Shown: piece by piece, positions 1-8,532 of the stretch
Layout: the number at the start of each line of letters is the position of its first letter
Numbering within the stretch: the stretch's first letter is position 1
From: JAJDZL01 sp965220665
GTDB taxonomy: Bacteria; Pseudomonadota; Gammaproteobacteria; Arenicellales; JAJDZL01
DNA length: 64,000 nt
Assembly (NCBI GenBank): GCA_965220665.1
Contig: CBDCQQ010000005.1
Coordinates: 930,001-994,000, forward strand
Direction: 5' to 3'
Made by a program: the position numbers and the translations under genes
The notes under the pieces: generated by a model
The model's input: the letters and a program-made list of their open reading frames with translations, nothing else
Told to the model about the DNA's origin: nothing
The model's database searches: none

Positions 1-1053
1 CGGGTTGAGCTTTAACGCCAGCTCAAGGTTCTGCTGAACAGTGATCCAGTCATCCTGTATCGCGCTATTTGCAGCAGCCTGAATCAGTTTCGCCACTTCA
101 AGATCACGGACCAGTTCTTCAATGCTTTGTTTCAGTCGTACGATTTCCGGATGTGATGGTTTAAATCGCTGAGCTTTAGTCAGCGCATTTCTGGCCTTTT
201 CCACATCCTCACTGGACAGTGCTTGACGCACTTCACCAATTGCGCGCTGGAATCGTCGGTCCTGCAACTCACGGTTTGCTGCTTCAATGCGTGTCTTAAT
301 CTGTTCATCGCTGGGCTTAATTTTCAGAACACGATAAAGTGCATCAATTTCATCCTGCAATCGACCTTCACTGCGTGCGGCAATGGCAGCCTGCCTGGCA
401 GCAATCAGTTCCGGCAACTGGATGATCTGCTGCTGCCAAAACTCGGCCTCCTTGCTGTGGGGACGCAAGGCGAGTGCCAAAGTAATGGCGTCCTGCGCAC
501 CTTCGACATCTTCCCCCTCAAATGCACTGATCGCGATTTTCAGATTGATGTTATAGAAATCTTCCTCCTGCTGAAAAATGAATTCGACTTCACCAAGTGC
601 CTGTTCAATGAGTCGAATCGCCTCTGGATAATCGACGTCAAAAAATGCCGCTTCTGCCTTACCGCGACTGGTAAGAATGAACTCTAGGCTTTGATCGAAA
701 CCCGGAACAATTGACCGCCTTGTTTCCCACGCTGTCAACGCTTCATCCACGCGGGCAAGCATTTGCCTGTAGTGTTCAGTTTCTGATTTTTGACTGTCAG
801 ATGAAGCTTGCGCGAAAACTCCAATGACGATCGCATCGTCCTGACTTAACGCGTGAGGTGTGTGGTTATCAGCGTAAAAGACCTGAACGCTGGTTTTGCT
901 TCCAACGACTGGCTGCGGAATTGATAAAGCCACCACAAAATCGGCACTGACCGAATAGGCAGAACCACAGAACAGAAAAGAACTCAATACTGCGGGAACA
1001 GCGTGTTTCAGTAATTTGACACCTGCTGATTGGCTGCTGTGCATGACAGGCAT
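1..1053 (-). CDS. Exported TPR-like protein, 3' end beyond window
   Basis: The reverse strand is open from an ATG at 1053 (second ATG at 1044) to base 1, 351 codons without a stop, so the C-terminus lies outside the window. The N-terminus carries basic residues and a hydrophobic stretch (VPAVLSSFLFCGSAYSVSA), which reads as a signal peptide ending near residue 37. The rest is helical, charged and periodic, with blocks such as DYPEAIRLIEQALGEVE and LQDEIDALYRVLKIKPSD that look like degenerate tetratricopeptide repeats. It starts 70 bp after the lipoprotein gene and is probably cotranscribed with it. The function is unknown; a periplasmic scaffold is an inference from the repeats. Confidence 0.7.
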   Translation of the reverse strand, partial: MPVMHSSQSAGVKLLKHAVPAVLSSFLFCGSAYSVSADFVVALSIPQPVVGSKTSVQVFYADNHTPHALSQDDAIVIGVFAQASSDSQKSETEHYRQMLARVDEALTAWETRRSIVPGFDQSLEFILTSRGKAEAAFFDVDYPEAIRLIEQALGEVEFIFQQEEDFYNINLKIAISAFEGEDVEGAQDAITLALALRPHSKEAEFWQQQIIQLPELIAARQAAIAARSEGRLQDEIDALYRVLKIKPSDEQIKTRIEAANRELQDRRFQRAIGEVRQALSSEDVEKARNALTKAQRFKPSHPEIVRLKQSIEELVRDLEVAKLIQAAANSAIQDDWITVQQNLELALKLNP

Positions 1054-1123
1054 CTTACCTCAGATCTGATTTGCACGTTACCGCATACAAACTTATCCTG
1101 CGCGCCGCTTACACGATGACCGA

Positions 1124-2356
1124 CTAAAGCTGCACCGGTGGTGATTCATGTTCGTGGAGCAGTTTGAGAGTTTCCCGCCACTTTTGATACTGGGTGGTTA
1201 CGCTGCCTCGAATTTCAAATTTTTGTCCTTCAACCAGAATCACTTTGGGTTCAACCTCGCGATTAAACGATTCGCCATGCTCTACCAGAATATCGTGATG
1301 GTATTTGCTCTCACTATTTGCGGCAAAACTGTTTTGCAGCATTGAAATGCCACCAACTGCCGCGGCGGTTGCTGCCAGAGCGGCACCAGTGTCGCCGCTA
1401 CTGTCGTCAGCAATTGCTGCAGCGCCAAGAAGCAGCAAAAAGCCACCCAGAGCCTGAGCGTTGGCTCTTCCCTCCGCTTCACGCTGGGCCTTTGCAGCTT
1501 CCATACTATGCTGCTGCCAGTTAACGTAACTGGTATTGGTTGTATGCACAAACCCTGTGTAGTGTTTCTGCATATCATCCATGAAAATCGCATCCTGTAT
1601 TCGCATTCCATTGGCTCGAACCAGTAAAGGATCATTCACTGCTGGCAATGAAACGAGTTTTAGTCGATTGTTTTTGACCTCGAGATGCTGTGCAAATGCG
1701 TCGGGTGACAGAGTAGCGGCAAACTGAAGCTGAGAAGTCGCTCGAATATCAGCAAGTTCTTCAGAAGATTTTTTCTTTAGAAGTTTCAATATGTCGGCAG
1801 CAGCCTTTTTGAATACCGGATTGTACGGGTCTGTCGCACTTGTGCGACTACTTTGCCAGTGATACTCCTTCACACGATGTTTATAAGTCCGCTTCATCCA
1901 CCGTTTGCCGCTGATGTCATGGACTTGCACTTCGATCTTGATGTCTTCCCCATTTGATTCGAGAATTTTGCCCGAAACAAAAAGATCGCCGCTAACCGCA
2001 ACGTCGGGTGTAACGCGCACACTGTTAAAAGCCCCGGTTGCGTTGATTTCATCCGACAGGCTCACAGCGAAGCGAATGGCTTCAGTGCGACGCAGTTCCG
2101 GCCAAATGCCCTCCTTTTCGTAGTCGTCGGAATCAGAGGGTATGTTGGGGTCAAACAACGGCACAATGACATCAAGGCGCTCACCTGTATACTGTTCGCT
2201 CCAACCCTGGTTATTGGGCGATTGTTCCAGGCTGATGCCAAACTGTGTTTTTGGCGCGGTCGAGGAACTCACTACCGCAGATGTTCCGCCACAGGCGGCA
2301 AGGTAAAGCGAGATAACTGTCAGTAGCGCGATTGAAGTAATTCTCTTTAGCATCAT
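1124..2356 (-). CDS. Putative lipoprotein of unknown function
   Basis: 410 residues. The start MMLKRITSIALLTVISLYLAAC contains a lipobox (LAAC, Cys22), so the product should be lipidated and anchored in the inner or outer membrane. The middle region (about 60-190) alternates beta-like stretches and has charged motifs (VSGKILESNGEDIKIEVQVHD). Residues about 300-335 are glycine/alanine-rich and hydrophobic (ALGGFLLLLGAAAIADD), possibly a membrane-associated hairpin. The start overlaps the upstream gene stop by 4 bp (ATGA), so the two are translationally coupled. No family is recognised with confidence. With its neighbours it makes a three-gene envelope operon. Confidence 0.75.
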   Translation of the reverse strand: MMLKRITSIALLTVISLYLAACGGTSAVVSSSTAPKTQFGISLEQSPNNQGWSEQYTGERLDVIVPLFDPNIPSDSDDYEKEGIWPELRRTEAIRFAVSLSDEINATGAFNSVRVTPDVAVSGDLFVSGKILESNGEDIKIEVQVHDISGKRWMKRTYKHRVKEYHWQSSRTSATDPYNPVFKKAAADILKLLKKKSSEELADIRATSQLQFAATLSPDAFAQHLEVKNNRLKLVSLPAVNDPLLVRANGMRIQDAIFMDDMQKHYTGFVHTTNTSYVNWQQHSMEAAKAQREAEGRANAQALGGFLLLLGAAAIADDSSGDTGAALAATAAAVGGISMLQNSFAANSESKYHHDILVEHGESFNREVEPKVILVEGQKFEIRGSVTTQYQKWRETLKLLHEHESPPVQL

Positions 2357-3057
2357 TGCTGCCCTCCTGCAGCTGTGACTGTTTCACCATTATTGCCTGA
2401 TCTCATTCTACGGTACTCATCCATCAGTTTCTTTTTCTTGTCAGGGTCCTGTTCAGCGTTAGCGGCCGACAAAATCTGGCTGAGCAGAATTGCATCGTTG
2501 TCTGAAACTTCCAGCTCCTCTGGCTGCATGCCATTTGAAAGGATTCTATTTCCACTACTTGCTACACCACCTGGCATAATTTCATTCATGATTGCAGGAG
2601 AAAGTCCGTCCTGATTTCCGGAATCAGACAATCCGGCAGGTTCAATGGGAGGTTCTGGCAATTCCGTACCCTGAACTCCTGATGCGGACATTGATTCCAA
2701 CGTAGCAGCAAAGGTCTGACCGTCATCTGTACCCTGTCCCTTGAGTTGACCTTCACCAGCCGCGCCTGAATTTGCACTGCTGCTTCCACCACCTGACGTA
2801 CCACCACCGCTCCCGGTCGCACTGACGTTGATCTGGAGGCATTCTTCAAAGCGAATCTGGTCATCTGCCAATCGCTGCAGCAGAATTTGATACTTTTCTT
2901 CTTCAGTAAGCAGCTGACCTTCAAAGCTATGGTCAACTGATTGAACGCACTCCATTAAGTCTTTGGCACTGGCGGAAGAGGAAAAAAGAAAAAGGCAACA
3001 GCCTACTGCTGAAATCGGAGTGCTCAACAAAAAACCCTTCCTTGGCATTATTTCCAA
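2353..3057 (-). CDS. Exported protein of unknown function
   Basis: 234 residues with a cleavable signal peptide (SAVGCCLFLFSSSASA followed by KD). The mature N-terminus has a conserved-looking helical segment with two cysteines (LMECVQSVDHSFEGQLL and RFEECLQ), then a Gly/Ser-rich linker at about 84-105, then a low-complexity acidic tail ending in a charged helix (DPDKKKKLMDEYRRMRSG). The start may be the ATG at 3057 or the one at 3048. It is the first gene of a coupled operon with the lipoprotein and TPR-like genes downstream. The product is not recognised; a periplasmic location is the only inference. Confidence 0.65.
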   Translation of the reverse strand: MEIMPRKGFLLSTPISAVGCCLFLFSSSASAKDLMECVQSVDHSFEGQLLTEEEKYQILLQRLADDQIRFEECLQINVSATGSGGGTSGGGSSSANSGAAGEGQLKGQGTDDGQTFAATLESMSASGVQGTELPEPPIEPAGLSDSGNQDGLSPAIMNEIMPGGVASSGNRILSNGMQPEELEVSDNDAILLSQILSAANAEQDPDKKKKLMDEYRRMRSGNNGETVTAAGGQQ

Positions 3058-3211
3058 GCCTCAATTGATGATATTCGGTTTGAACTGTGTCTTATACAGA
3101 GAATCATCCAATATTGCAATTTTCCGCCGCAACAAAAGAGTCCTCAATTTTTAACCGACTTCCAGTCAGCCTAGCCCTCTGTTGCTGTATCCTGCTGTTA
3201 CGAATTTTTAT

Positions 3212-4225
3212 TTAGTCAAGCGGCTGAGCCTTGATGTACACGCGCTCAGTCTGCACAGTTTGGTTTAAAAGTCTGATCATGGCATAGACTGCTTCAATGT
3301 ACGGGACTTCTGTACCTGTCATCTGCGCCATCTCGATCACCGCACCGATCAGCCCTTCGAGCTCAAGCGCCTTTCCGACTTCAATGTCCTGTAACATTGA
3401 GGTCTTGTGTTTGCCGACTCTTTCTGCACCTGCTATACGGCGCTCATTTGACAACCGAATCTCAACCCCCAGCCGATGCGCAACTTCGCGACATTCTGTC
3501 ATCATTTTATCGATCAATTCACGCGAGGGATCGTAGCGACAGATGTCCTCCAATGTTGCATGAGCCAAAGCGCTGACTGGGTTAAAGCTCAGGTTTCCGA
3601 GTACTTTTAGCCACGTCTCTGCTCGAATACTTTCAAGAATTGGTGACTTGAAGCCTGCGCGAGTCAAAAGGTCTGCCAGCTCCCTGGTCCTATCTTTTTC
3701 AATTCCATCGATCTCCCCAATCGGCATCCGAAGACCCTCGATGTGCGTAATTTCCCCAGGAGCGCTGATTTCCGCCGCTGGATAAGAGATCGAACCAATA
3801 ATGTTTCGTGGATCAAGCGTTGAACTCAGCTTGCCATCTGGATCGATTGTCTGCAACACGTGGTTATCGAATTCACCGCCATGCAGTTGAAAGTACCACC
3901 AAAGAATTCCATTCTGAATGGTCAGCAGCACAGAATCTTCACCCAGCAAACTATTTACATCATCGACTATTGGTGCAATCTGGTGAGCTTTTACCGCCAG
4001 AATTACCAAATCCTGGCGGCCGACTGATCGAATGTCATCTGTCGCTGCAACCCCTTCTGCGAACTCTTCGGTCCCATCATTCATAATGAGTTTGATGCCG
4101 TTATTCGCCTGAATTGCTGCAAGATGTGGGCCTCGGGCGATCAGCGTTACCTCTTCACCTAGATTGTGAAGCTTCACACCCATCATGCCACCCATTGACC
4201 CTGCACCCACAATACAGATTTTCAT
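3212..4225 (-). CDS. Ketopantoate reductase family protein (PanE/ApbA-like)
   Basis: 337 residues. The N-terminal Rossmann motif MKICIVGAGSMGG (GxGxxG, residues 7-12) binds NADPH, and the central region AVKAHQI plus TIQNG matches the ApbA/PanE N-terminal domain. The C-terminal ApbA domain contains WLKVLGNLSFNP, where Lys207 aligns with the catalytic lysine of the family. The family reduces 2-dehydropantoate to pantoate for coenzyme A synthesis, but many members act on other 2-oxo acids. The slightly long form and the lack of a pan-gene neighbour leave the substrate open. It is an isolated gene with divergent or unrelated neighbours. Confidence 0.85.
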   Translation of the reverse strand: MKICIVGAGSMGGMMGVKLHNLGEEVTLIARGPHLAAIQANNGIKLIMNDGTEEFAEGVAATDDIRSVGRQDLVILAVKAHQIAPIVDDVNSLLGEDSVLLTIQNGILWWYFQLHGGEFDNHVLQTIDPDGKLSSTLDPRNIIGSISYPAAEISAPGEITHIEGLRMPIGEIDGIEKDRTRELADLLTRAGFKSPILESIRAETWLKVLGNLSFNPVSALAHATLEDICRYDPSRELIDKMMTECREVAHRLGVEIRLSNERRIAGAERVGKHKTSMLQDIEVGKALELEGLIGAVIEMAQMTGTEVPYIEAVYAMIRLLNQTVQTERVYIKAQPLD

Positions 4226-4429
4226 AGAACGCCTCCGCCTGAACCGTAATTGGAAGATATTAGTACTGCCGCAGATTGAATCTGCGAATCAGTAGTGATT
4301 GATTATGGAGAACCGATTCGGTAGGTTTGAACCGGTCAATTGAGAGGGCTGTCTCCTTATAACCAACAATAATAACCTGTTTCAGCATATTTTTTCATGA
4401 TTTCCATGCCGCCTAGCATCATGTCATAT

Positions 4430-4472
4430 TTTGCAAGTGAGAACCGCGGAAATTTTCACAAGAATCGTCTAA
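4430..4472 (+). repeat. Upstream duplicated element, copy 1
   Basis: A 43-bp stretch beginning TTTGCAAGTGA and containing ACCGCG and ATCGTCT. It matches 4951-4993 at 33 of 43 positions by hand alignment. Each copy lies about 90 bp upstream of the start of a small secreted-protein gene (4519 and 5044). It could hold a shared promoter or operator, or simply be the edge of a duplicated gene unit. Confidence 0.6.
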
Positions 4473-4518
4473 CCAATTTGTAAGTTATCTTTATTTAGCT
4501 ATTTAGCGAGGAAAAATT

Positions 4519-4803
4519 ATGAAGAATTTGTTGTTCTTGAAGGTCTTTGCAGTGACAACGATACTAGTAATGAGTTCAGCATCCGTTCAAGCCCAAGACT
4601 GGCCCGGTCCGGGGCATCCAGGTCCGCACAGATCGATGATGGCTGAAGAAATCAATAATGACTTCGACTCAATGAATCAGAAAGTTCAGAAAAATGAGGT
4701 CGGAACCAACTCTTTTGAAGATTCAATGCTCACAGGCCTAATTATCTTTCCGAGATTAGCTGCATATTCGTGGAGGCACAGAGTACATCCGAAGAAGAAT
4801 TGA
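4519..4803 (+). CDS. Small secreted protein, unknown
   Basis: 94 residues. A clear signal peptide (FAVTTILVMSSASVQA, then QD) is followed by a proline/glycine/histidine-rich stretch (WPGPGHPGPHRS) and a short helical tail. The start follows a Shine-Dalgarno-like GAGG (gcgaggaaaaattatg). It is the first of three secreted-protein genes in a row. The sequence resembles no family that I recognise. A repeated hairpin lies directly downstream at 4829-4927. Confidence 0.55.
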   Translation: MKNLLFLKVFAVTTILVMSSASVQAQDWPGPGHPGPHRSMMAEEINNDFDSMNQKVQKNEVGTNSFEDSMLTGLIIFPRLAAYSWRHRVHPKKN

Positions 4804-4828
4804 CGTACAACTCATCTTCTTCGACACA

Positions 4829-4927
4829 CAACAATTGAGTGCGTGGTGCTTATTGATGAGATGTTCGCCTGGGTTTGTATTGCTGACGGTACAGCTCAGG
4901 CGAACTTTACTACTATTCAAGATTGAA
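4829..4927 (+). repeat. Repeated hairpin element, copy A
   Basis: About 99 bp starting CAACAATTGAGTGCG and ending TTCAAGATTGAA, closely matching 6538-6646. It contains an inverted repeat, TTCGCCTG at 4864-4871 against CAGGCGAA at 4897-4904, enclosing the conserved core attgctgacggtacag. It sits just downstream of the first secreted-protein gene and may act as a transcription terminator or mRNA 3' stabiliser, although the following T-tract is weak. Confidence 0.65.
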
Positions 4928-4950
4928 CCGCTCGGTTCTATCGAGAAAAA

Positions 4951-4993
4951 TTTGCAAGTGACTACCGCGTAAATCATCGCCCAAATCGTCTTA
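4951..4993 (+). repeat. Upstream duplicated element, copy 2
   Basis: Second copy of the 43-bp element seen at 4430-4472 (TTTGCAAGTGA...ACCGCG...ATCGTCT), placed 50-93 bp before the start at 5044. Just before it, at 4931-4947, is CTCGGTTCTATCGAGAA, which also occurs inside the third secreted-protein gene at 6073-6089. This suggests the block arose by local duplication and reshuffling. Confidence 0.6.
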
Positions 4994-5043
4994 ATAGTGC
5001 AAGTTTCACAAGAAATATTCATCCAATTCAAAAGGAACTATTC

Positions 5044-5892
5044 ATGGAAAATTTGAAAAGAAAGCGGCCTCAGCATTTTGTTGGTGCCATCATATTCTCG
5101 TTATTCTTCGCAATATCGATAACGTTACCGAGCAACGCAACCGCTTGGGACGCACGCAGTTGCAATTCGACTCTTGCGTCGGGTGGGGCAATTGTAGGCG
5201 GCACGATTGGATTTTTTGGCGATGCGATAAAAACCGTTCTGTCCGGTGGTGCGACTCTCACTTCAGACGCCGCGTCCGGTGGAACAGCTACAGCTACAGC
5301 CTTAGGGATTACACTCGGTGGAGCAATCGGACGATTTTCTTCGTCGGCAATATGTCCAGACGCTCAACCGATGCCGCGAGATGAGGCGACCCCTTTATAC
5401 GAAGTTTTGGAAGGGTGTCGCTCGGAATACTTTCAATTTTTAAATCCAGTCCCATTCACTGGAGACGGAGATTACTGCACGATTCCAGGCAACCCGTTCA
5501 TTCGATCACACGATACTCGAGCTCATGAAGGCTACCAGATCGGCGTGAGCCTTTTGCTAAAAAAGCTCCGATCCCAACTTTTGACCGGCATCCAACACGA
5601 TAATTTTCCTACGGAGTTGATTTCTGCGGTGAAAGCATTTTCGAAACAACTCAAACAGTGCTCGAACAGCTATCATGATCGCTTTTCAACATCCAGACCT
5701 GACTACTGTGTGGTGGAAACGCAACCTAAGACAGCCAAATATTGGAAATTCGGTGGGAAGAAGCTATCAACCAAGGTTTCGATCCCTAGCGTGCTCGAAG
5801 CAACGTTGCGGTTACTCAAAGAAGTTCGAACGCAAAAAATAACAGCTCTGGAAAACGAAAATTCAGGAGGACGGTCAACGAGTAACAGTTAG
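5044..5892 (+). CDS. Secreted protein with glycine-rich hydrophobic segment, unknown
   Basis: 282 residues. The signal peptide is IIFSLFFAISITLPSNATA, ending near residue 33. Residues about 45-105 are rich in Gly, Ala, Ser and Thr (SGGAIVGGTIGFFGDAIK, then GGTATATALGITLGGAIG), resembling a glycine-zipper or membrane-inserting segment. The C-terminal half is soluble-looking with about six cysteines that could form disulfides. The start is preceded by AAAGGA. No family is recognised. A glycine-zipper after a signal peptide is compatible with an outer-membrane or secreted effector-like role, but this is inference only. Confidence 0.6.
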   Translation: MENLKRKRPQHFVGAIIFSLFFAISITLPSNATAWDARSCNSTLASGGAIVGGTIGFFGDAIKTVLSGGATLTSDAASGGTATATALGITLGGAIGRFSSSAICPDAQPMPRDEATPLYEVLEGCRSEYFQFLNPVPFTGDGDYCTIPGNPFIRSHDTRAHEGYQIGVSLLLKKLRSQLLTGIQHDNFPTELISAVKAFSKQLKQCSNSYHDRFSTSRPDYCVVETQPKTAKYWKFGGKKLSTKVSIPSVLEATLRLLKEVRTQKITALENENSGGRSTSNS

Positions 5893-5940
5893 GCAGTAAG
5901 TCAAGGATCAACACATTGAAGTAAATTAGAGCCAATAGCT

Positions 5941-6504
5941 ATGAATCAAGAGAAGGGTTTAAGTATTTGTTTGATTACATTTTGTTTCTGTTTATCACTT
6001 TCTAATCAGGTCAATGCATTTGACGGTGTGGTCGTCGAAGGCGGGAGCGAAATCAGGTTGGCATTCCCACCACTCGGTTCTATCGAGAACAACACTGCAA
6101 ACTCTTACTGGCAGGGAACTCAGGACAACTCAATATCTCAAAGAGACTATGAGGCCTATGTTGATGGCAAGACAGAAAGACTCAAGCAAGGAGACCCGGA
6201 TGCCTTCAAAACTTTGGCGAGTACTCCTATTCGTGAAACCCGAGAGAACACCAAGCTGATGTTAGGTTGGACCATTGATTGGAATGATGTGGAGTTCTCA
6301 GCGCACCGCACATGGTTGTGGAATAATGAAACGAGTATTGACGCAGATCAGGACGCATTCTACAGAATGCAAGAGCAAGGCTATGATCTGCAGCCGATTT
6401 ACGACACCGAAGAATTCAATCCTAATGAAATTCTCGACTTTTCCACCACCGAATACGACAATATGTGCATGGAACTGCCAGCCGATTCTCCAGTGCCCAA
6501 TTAG
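5941..6504 (+). CDS. Secreted protein, unknown
   Basis: 187 residues with a signal peptide (ICLITFCFCLSLSNQVNA, then FDG). The mature part is acidic and rich in Asn, Asp and Trp (for example WKINDW-type patches such as GWTIDWNDVEF and HRTWLWNNETS). It begins 48 bp after the preceding gene, with no strong ribosome site. A hairpin repeat follows at 6538. The 17-base segment CTCGGTTCTATCGAGAA in this gene also occurs at 4931-4947. No known family is recognised. Confidence 0.6.
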   Translation: MNQEKGLSICLITFCFCLSLSNQVNAFDGVVVEGGSEIRLAFPPLGSIENNTANSYWQGTQDNSISQRDYEAYVDGKTERLKQGDPDAFKTLASTPIRETRENTKLMLGWTIDWNDVEFSAHRTWLWNNETSIDADQDAFYRMQEQGYDLQPIYDTEEFNPNEILDFSTTEYDNMCMELPADSPVPN

Positions 6505-6537
6505 TGGTGATCATTTCTTGGGCAAAACATTGGTACC

Positions 6538-6646
6538 CAACAATTGAGTGCGTTGTGCTTAATGAAGATGTTCACCAGTGATTCGCCTGAGTCTGTATTG
6601 CTGACGGTACAGCTCAGGTGAACTTTACTATCTGTTCAAGATTGAA
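6538..6646 (+). repeat. Repeated hairpin element, copy B
   Basis: About 109 bp matching copy A at 4829-4927, with a roughly 10-bp insertion. The outer stem TTCGCCTGAG (6582-6591) pairs with CTCAGGTGAA (6613-6622); the one difference from copy A in the 3' arm (C to T) keeps the pair as G-U. The inner CTGT/ACAG pairing also survives as a wobble in copy A. This pattern suggests selection for structure. Confidence 0.65.
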
Positions 6647-6732
6647 TTGAAATAATCCAAATTCCAAAATTTATCCATGTTACCATTAAAGAATTATCAT
6701 TCAGCATCCGTTGCCTTTAAGGATAACCCAAT

Positions 6733-7386
6733 ATGGACGATAGACGTTGCACCGAGATGGCGCTGAAAGCCGCCGCAGGAGATCGCAATGAATTTGAACT
6801 ATTGGTTAATGAATGCTATGACTGGATTTACAGAGTATGTTTCAAGCGTTTATTCTACATGCATTACGGATCATATAACCACGATACGCAAGAAGATTCT
6901 TGGGAACTCACCCATGAAATTCTCATTAAGCTGGCAGGTAAAATTTCAACTTTTCGAGGCGAAAGCAAACGAAGTGAGAAAGTAAAGTTTACCACATGGC
7001 TGTACAAGGTGGTTGAAAACGAAGTTTATGATTTCGTAAAGCAGAGAAATAGAGCATATAGAGGGACCTATCGAACAATCAAAAGCGAAACCTCGCCGGA
7101 AGGTGAAAGGAAAGAATACTATGCGAAGGAATCGTTAGACGAAGAAGTACTTAGAAACACCGCTGGCAATTACAATTTTAACGACGAAAGCAGCAGAGTT
7201 GAATTTTGGGAAATGTTGCGTAAAGCGATGCTGAAAGAATTGACAGAAAGACAGTATGAACTATTTTTCGAGGTTGCAATTATGGAGCGCACTTTTGCTG
7301 AAGTCGCGGAAAAGTCGGGGCTTGCCGAGTCGACGGTAGTAGAGCATGTGACAAAGGCAAAAAAGAAATTGAAGGATATCTTGTAA
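6733..7386 (+). CDS. RNA polymerase sigma factor, ECF/sigma-70 family
   Basis: 217 residues. A sigma-70 region 2 is visible at about 20-100 (ELLVNECYDWIYRVCFKRL, DSWELTHEILIKLAGKISTFRG, FTTWLYKVVENEVYDFVKQRNRA), and region 4 at about 165-215 (LTERQYELFFEVAIMERTFAEVA followed by the helix-turn-helix LAESTVVEHVTKAKKKL). Between them is a longer charged linker than in most ECF factors. The ATG at 6733 follows TAAGGATAA, a good ribosome site. The next gene starts 22 bp downstream and encodes a single-pass membrane protein, a usual place for an anti-sigma factor. It may direct transcription of the secreted-protein genes upstream; that is inference. Confidence 0.85.
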   Translation: MDDRRCTEMALKAAAGDRNEFELLVNECYDWIYRVCFKRLFYMHYGSYNHDTQEDSWELTHEILIKLAGKISTFRGESKRSEKVKFTTWLYKVVENEVYDFVKQRNRAYRGTYRTIKSETSPEGERKEYYAKESLDEEVLRNTAGNYNFNDESSRVEFWEMLRKAMLKELTERQYELFFEVAIMERTFAEVAEKSGLAESTVVEHVTKAKKKLKDIL

Positions 7387-7408
7387 CACATTACACTGGT
7401 TTAAATTG

Positions 7409-8224
7409 GTGAATACTGAGTTTGAGAATCTGCAATCTATGCTACGCGCTAGTGAACCAGAAAAACCGCCAAAAGAAGTTCAGAAGCGGGCGGTAGAAGC
7501 TGCTATGGAGGCTTTTGACAAGGGGGTTCGGGATAGACATGCCAGAAATGCAACGGAATCATCGATCAATAGTATTTTTCGAAGTTTGATTCGAGGCGTT
7601 GTGGTTCCGATGTCGCATCCAGTTCCGATAGCGGCAGTTGGTATCGCAATGACTATTGGAATTCTAGCTTCATGGTTCGTGCTGAATGAGTATTCCCCCC
7701 TGGATTCGCAACCTTGGATGACAAATACTGTAGTGTCTAATGATCTTGACAATGGTTCAAGTGTTGAGGTGACGCAGAGTGGGAGCGATTCTGGGTACGT
7801 TTCAACAACAATTGTAAAGGATGTTGACAATGCAGGCATTGCATCATTAACTGGGGACACTCCTCACCTTGCATCATTAGCTAGGAATTTGGTCCATCAA
7901 CAGGGACTTTCATTTACAGTACAGGACCTAATCCATCTGAGCAGGGTTAGAGCTAAATTAAGAGATGACTTAATTGAAGAATGCAAGATTTATCTAAAAG
8001 AAGCTAAAGAGCGATTTGGTGCCAGTGGTTACGTGCATTTGAGAAAATATGAAAAAGTCGCTGCGTTTGAGGTTGAAGACTGTGCGAGATCGTACTGGTT
8101 ATCCTACTATGGTAATCACGAACTTTTGTCTCCCTATGGAATCAGTTGTAATCAGATAATAGAAAATTGCACTTACGAAGATTGGGACAAAACTTACGAT
8201 TTGAATGGAAATGAAATTGATTGA
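7409..8224 (+). CDS. Single-pass membrane protein, probable anti-sigma partner
   Basis: About 271 residues. The start is GTG at 7409, or TTG at 7406; no ATG lies in frame nearby. The N-terminal cytoplasmic part (EFENLQSMLRASEPEKPPKEVQKRAVEAAMEAFDKG) resembles the start of vWA/anti-sigma proteins that follow ECF sigma genes. One membrane span is at about 73-93 (PIAAVGIAMTIGILASWFVL). The remainder is extracytoplasmic, with three Cys near the end, and has no vWA domain that I can see. Its position 22 bp after the sigma gene supports a regulatory pairing. The exact role is unproven. Confidence 0.6.
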   Translation: MNTEFENLQSMLRASEPEKPPKEVQKRAVEAAMEAFDKGVRDRHARNATESSINSIFRSLIRGVVVPMSHPVPIAAVGIAMTIGILASWFVLNEYSPLDSQPWMTNTVVSNDLDNGSSVEVTQSGSDSGYVSTTIVKDVDNAGIASLTGDTPHLASLARNLVHQQGLSFTVQDLIHLSRVRAKLRDDLIEECKIYLKEAKERFGASGYVHLRKYEKVAAFEVEDCARSYWLSYYGNHELLSPYGISCNQIIENCTYEDWDKTYDLNGNEID

Positions 8225-8532
8225 GAATCGTAGGAAGCACAAGCAAACAAAATTCAATTCTATCCGCAACTCCGCTCAGCGGGCGCCAGCACGCATAACC
8301 CAATACTGTGTAGAGAATTTTCGATTCGTTCAACCTAAGTGTGTGCTGAACTAAGCACTTACACCAATACAAAACTGAGAACTCATCTTTCAGTCTGCGC
8401 AATTTACTTCAACCCAGTTAGAACTCAATCCCTTTAGGCACTTGAATACTCGAAATTCGAATCGTTCAAGACTTACTTTCGGAATACACCTTCCTGCAGT
8501 GGCAAAAACAGGTCAGAAAGTCGTAGTTTGAC
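8225..8532. other. Intergenic, no gene seen
   Basis: 308 bp between the anti-sigma-like gene and the DUF898 gene. Reading frames on both strands are short and without family resemblance. A reverse-strand frame of 86 codons at 8142-8402 overlaps the end of the preceding gene and looks like a chance opening. No clear terminator or repeat was found. Confidence 0.5.

Noticed and set aside
223..687. Plus-strand frame of 154 codons
   Set aside because: It is the antisense of the TPR-like exported protein gene, whose frame is open over the whole region with a signal peptide and helical repeats.
4756..5031. Reverse-strand frame of 91 codons in the gap after the first secreted-protein gene
   Set aside because: It runs antisense through the hairpin repeat and the upstream element, has no ribosome site and no family resemblance; the repeats explain the sequence.
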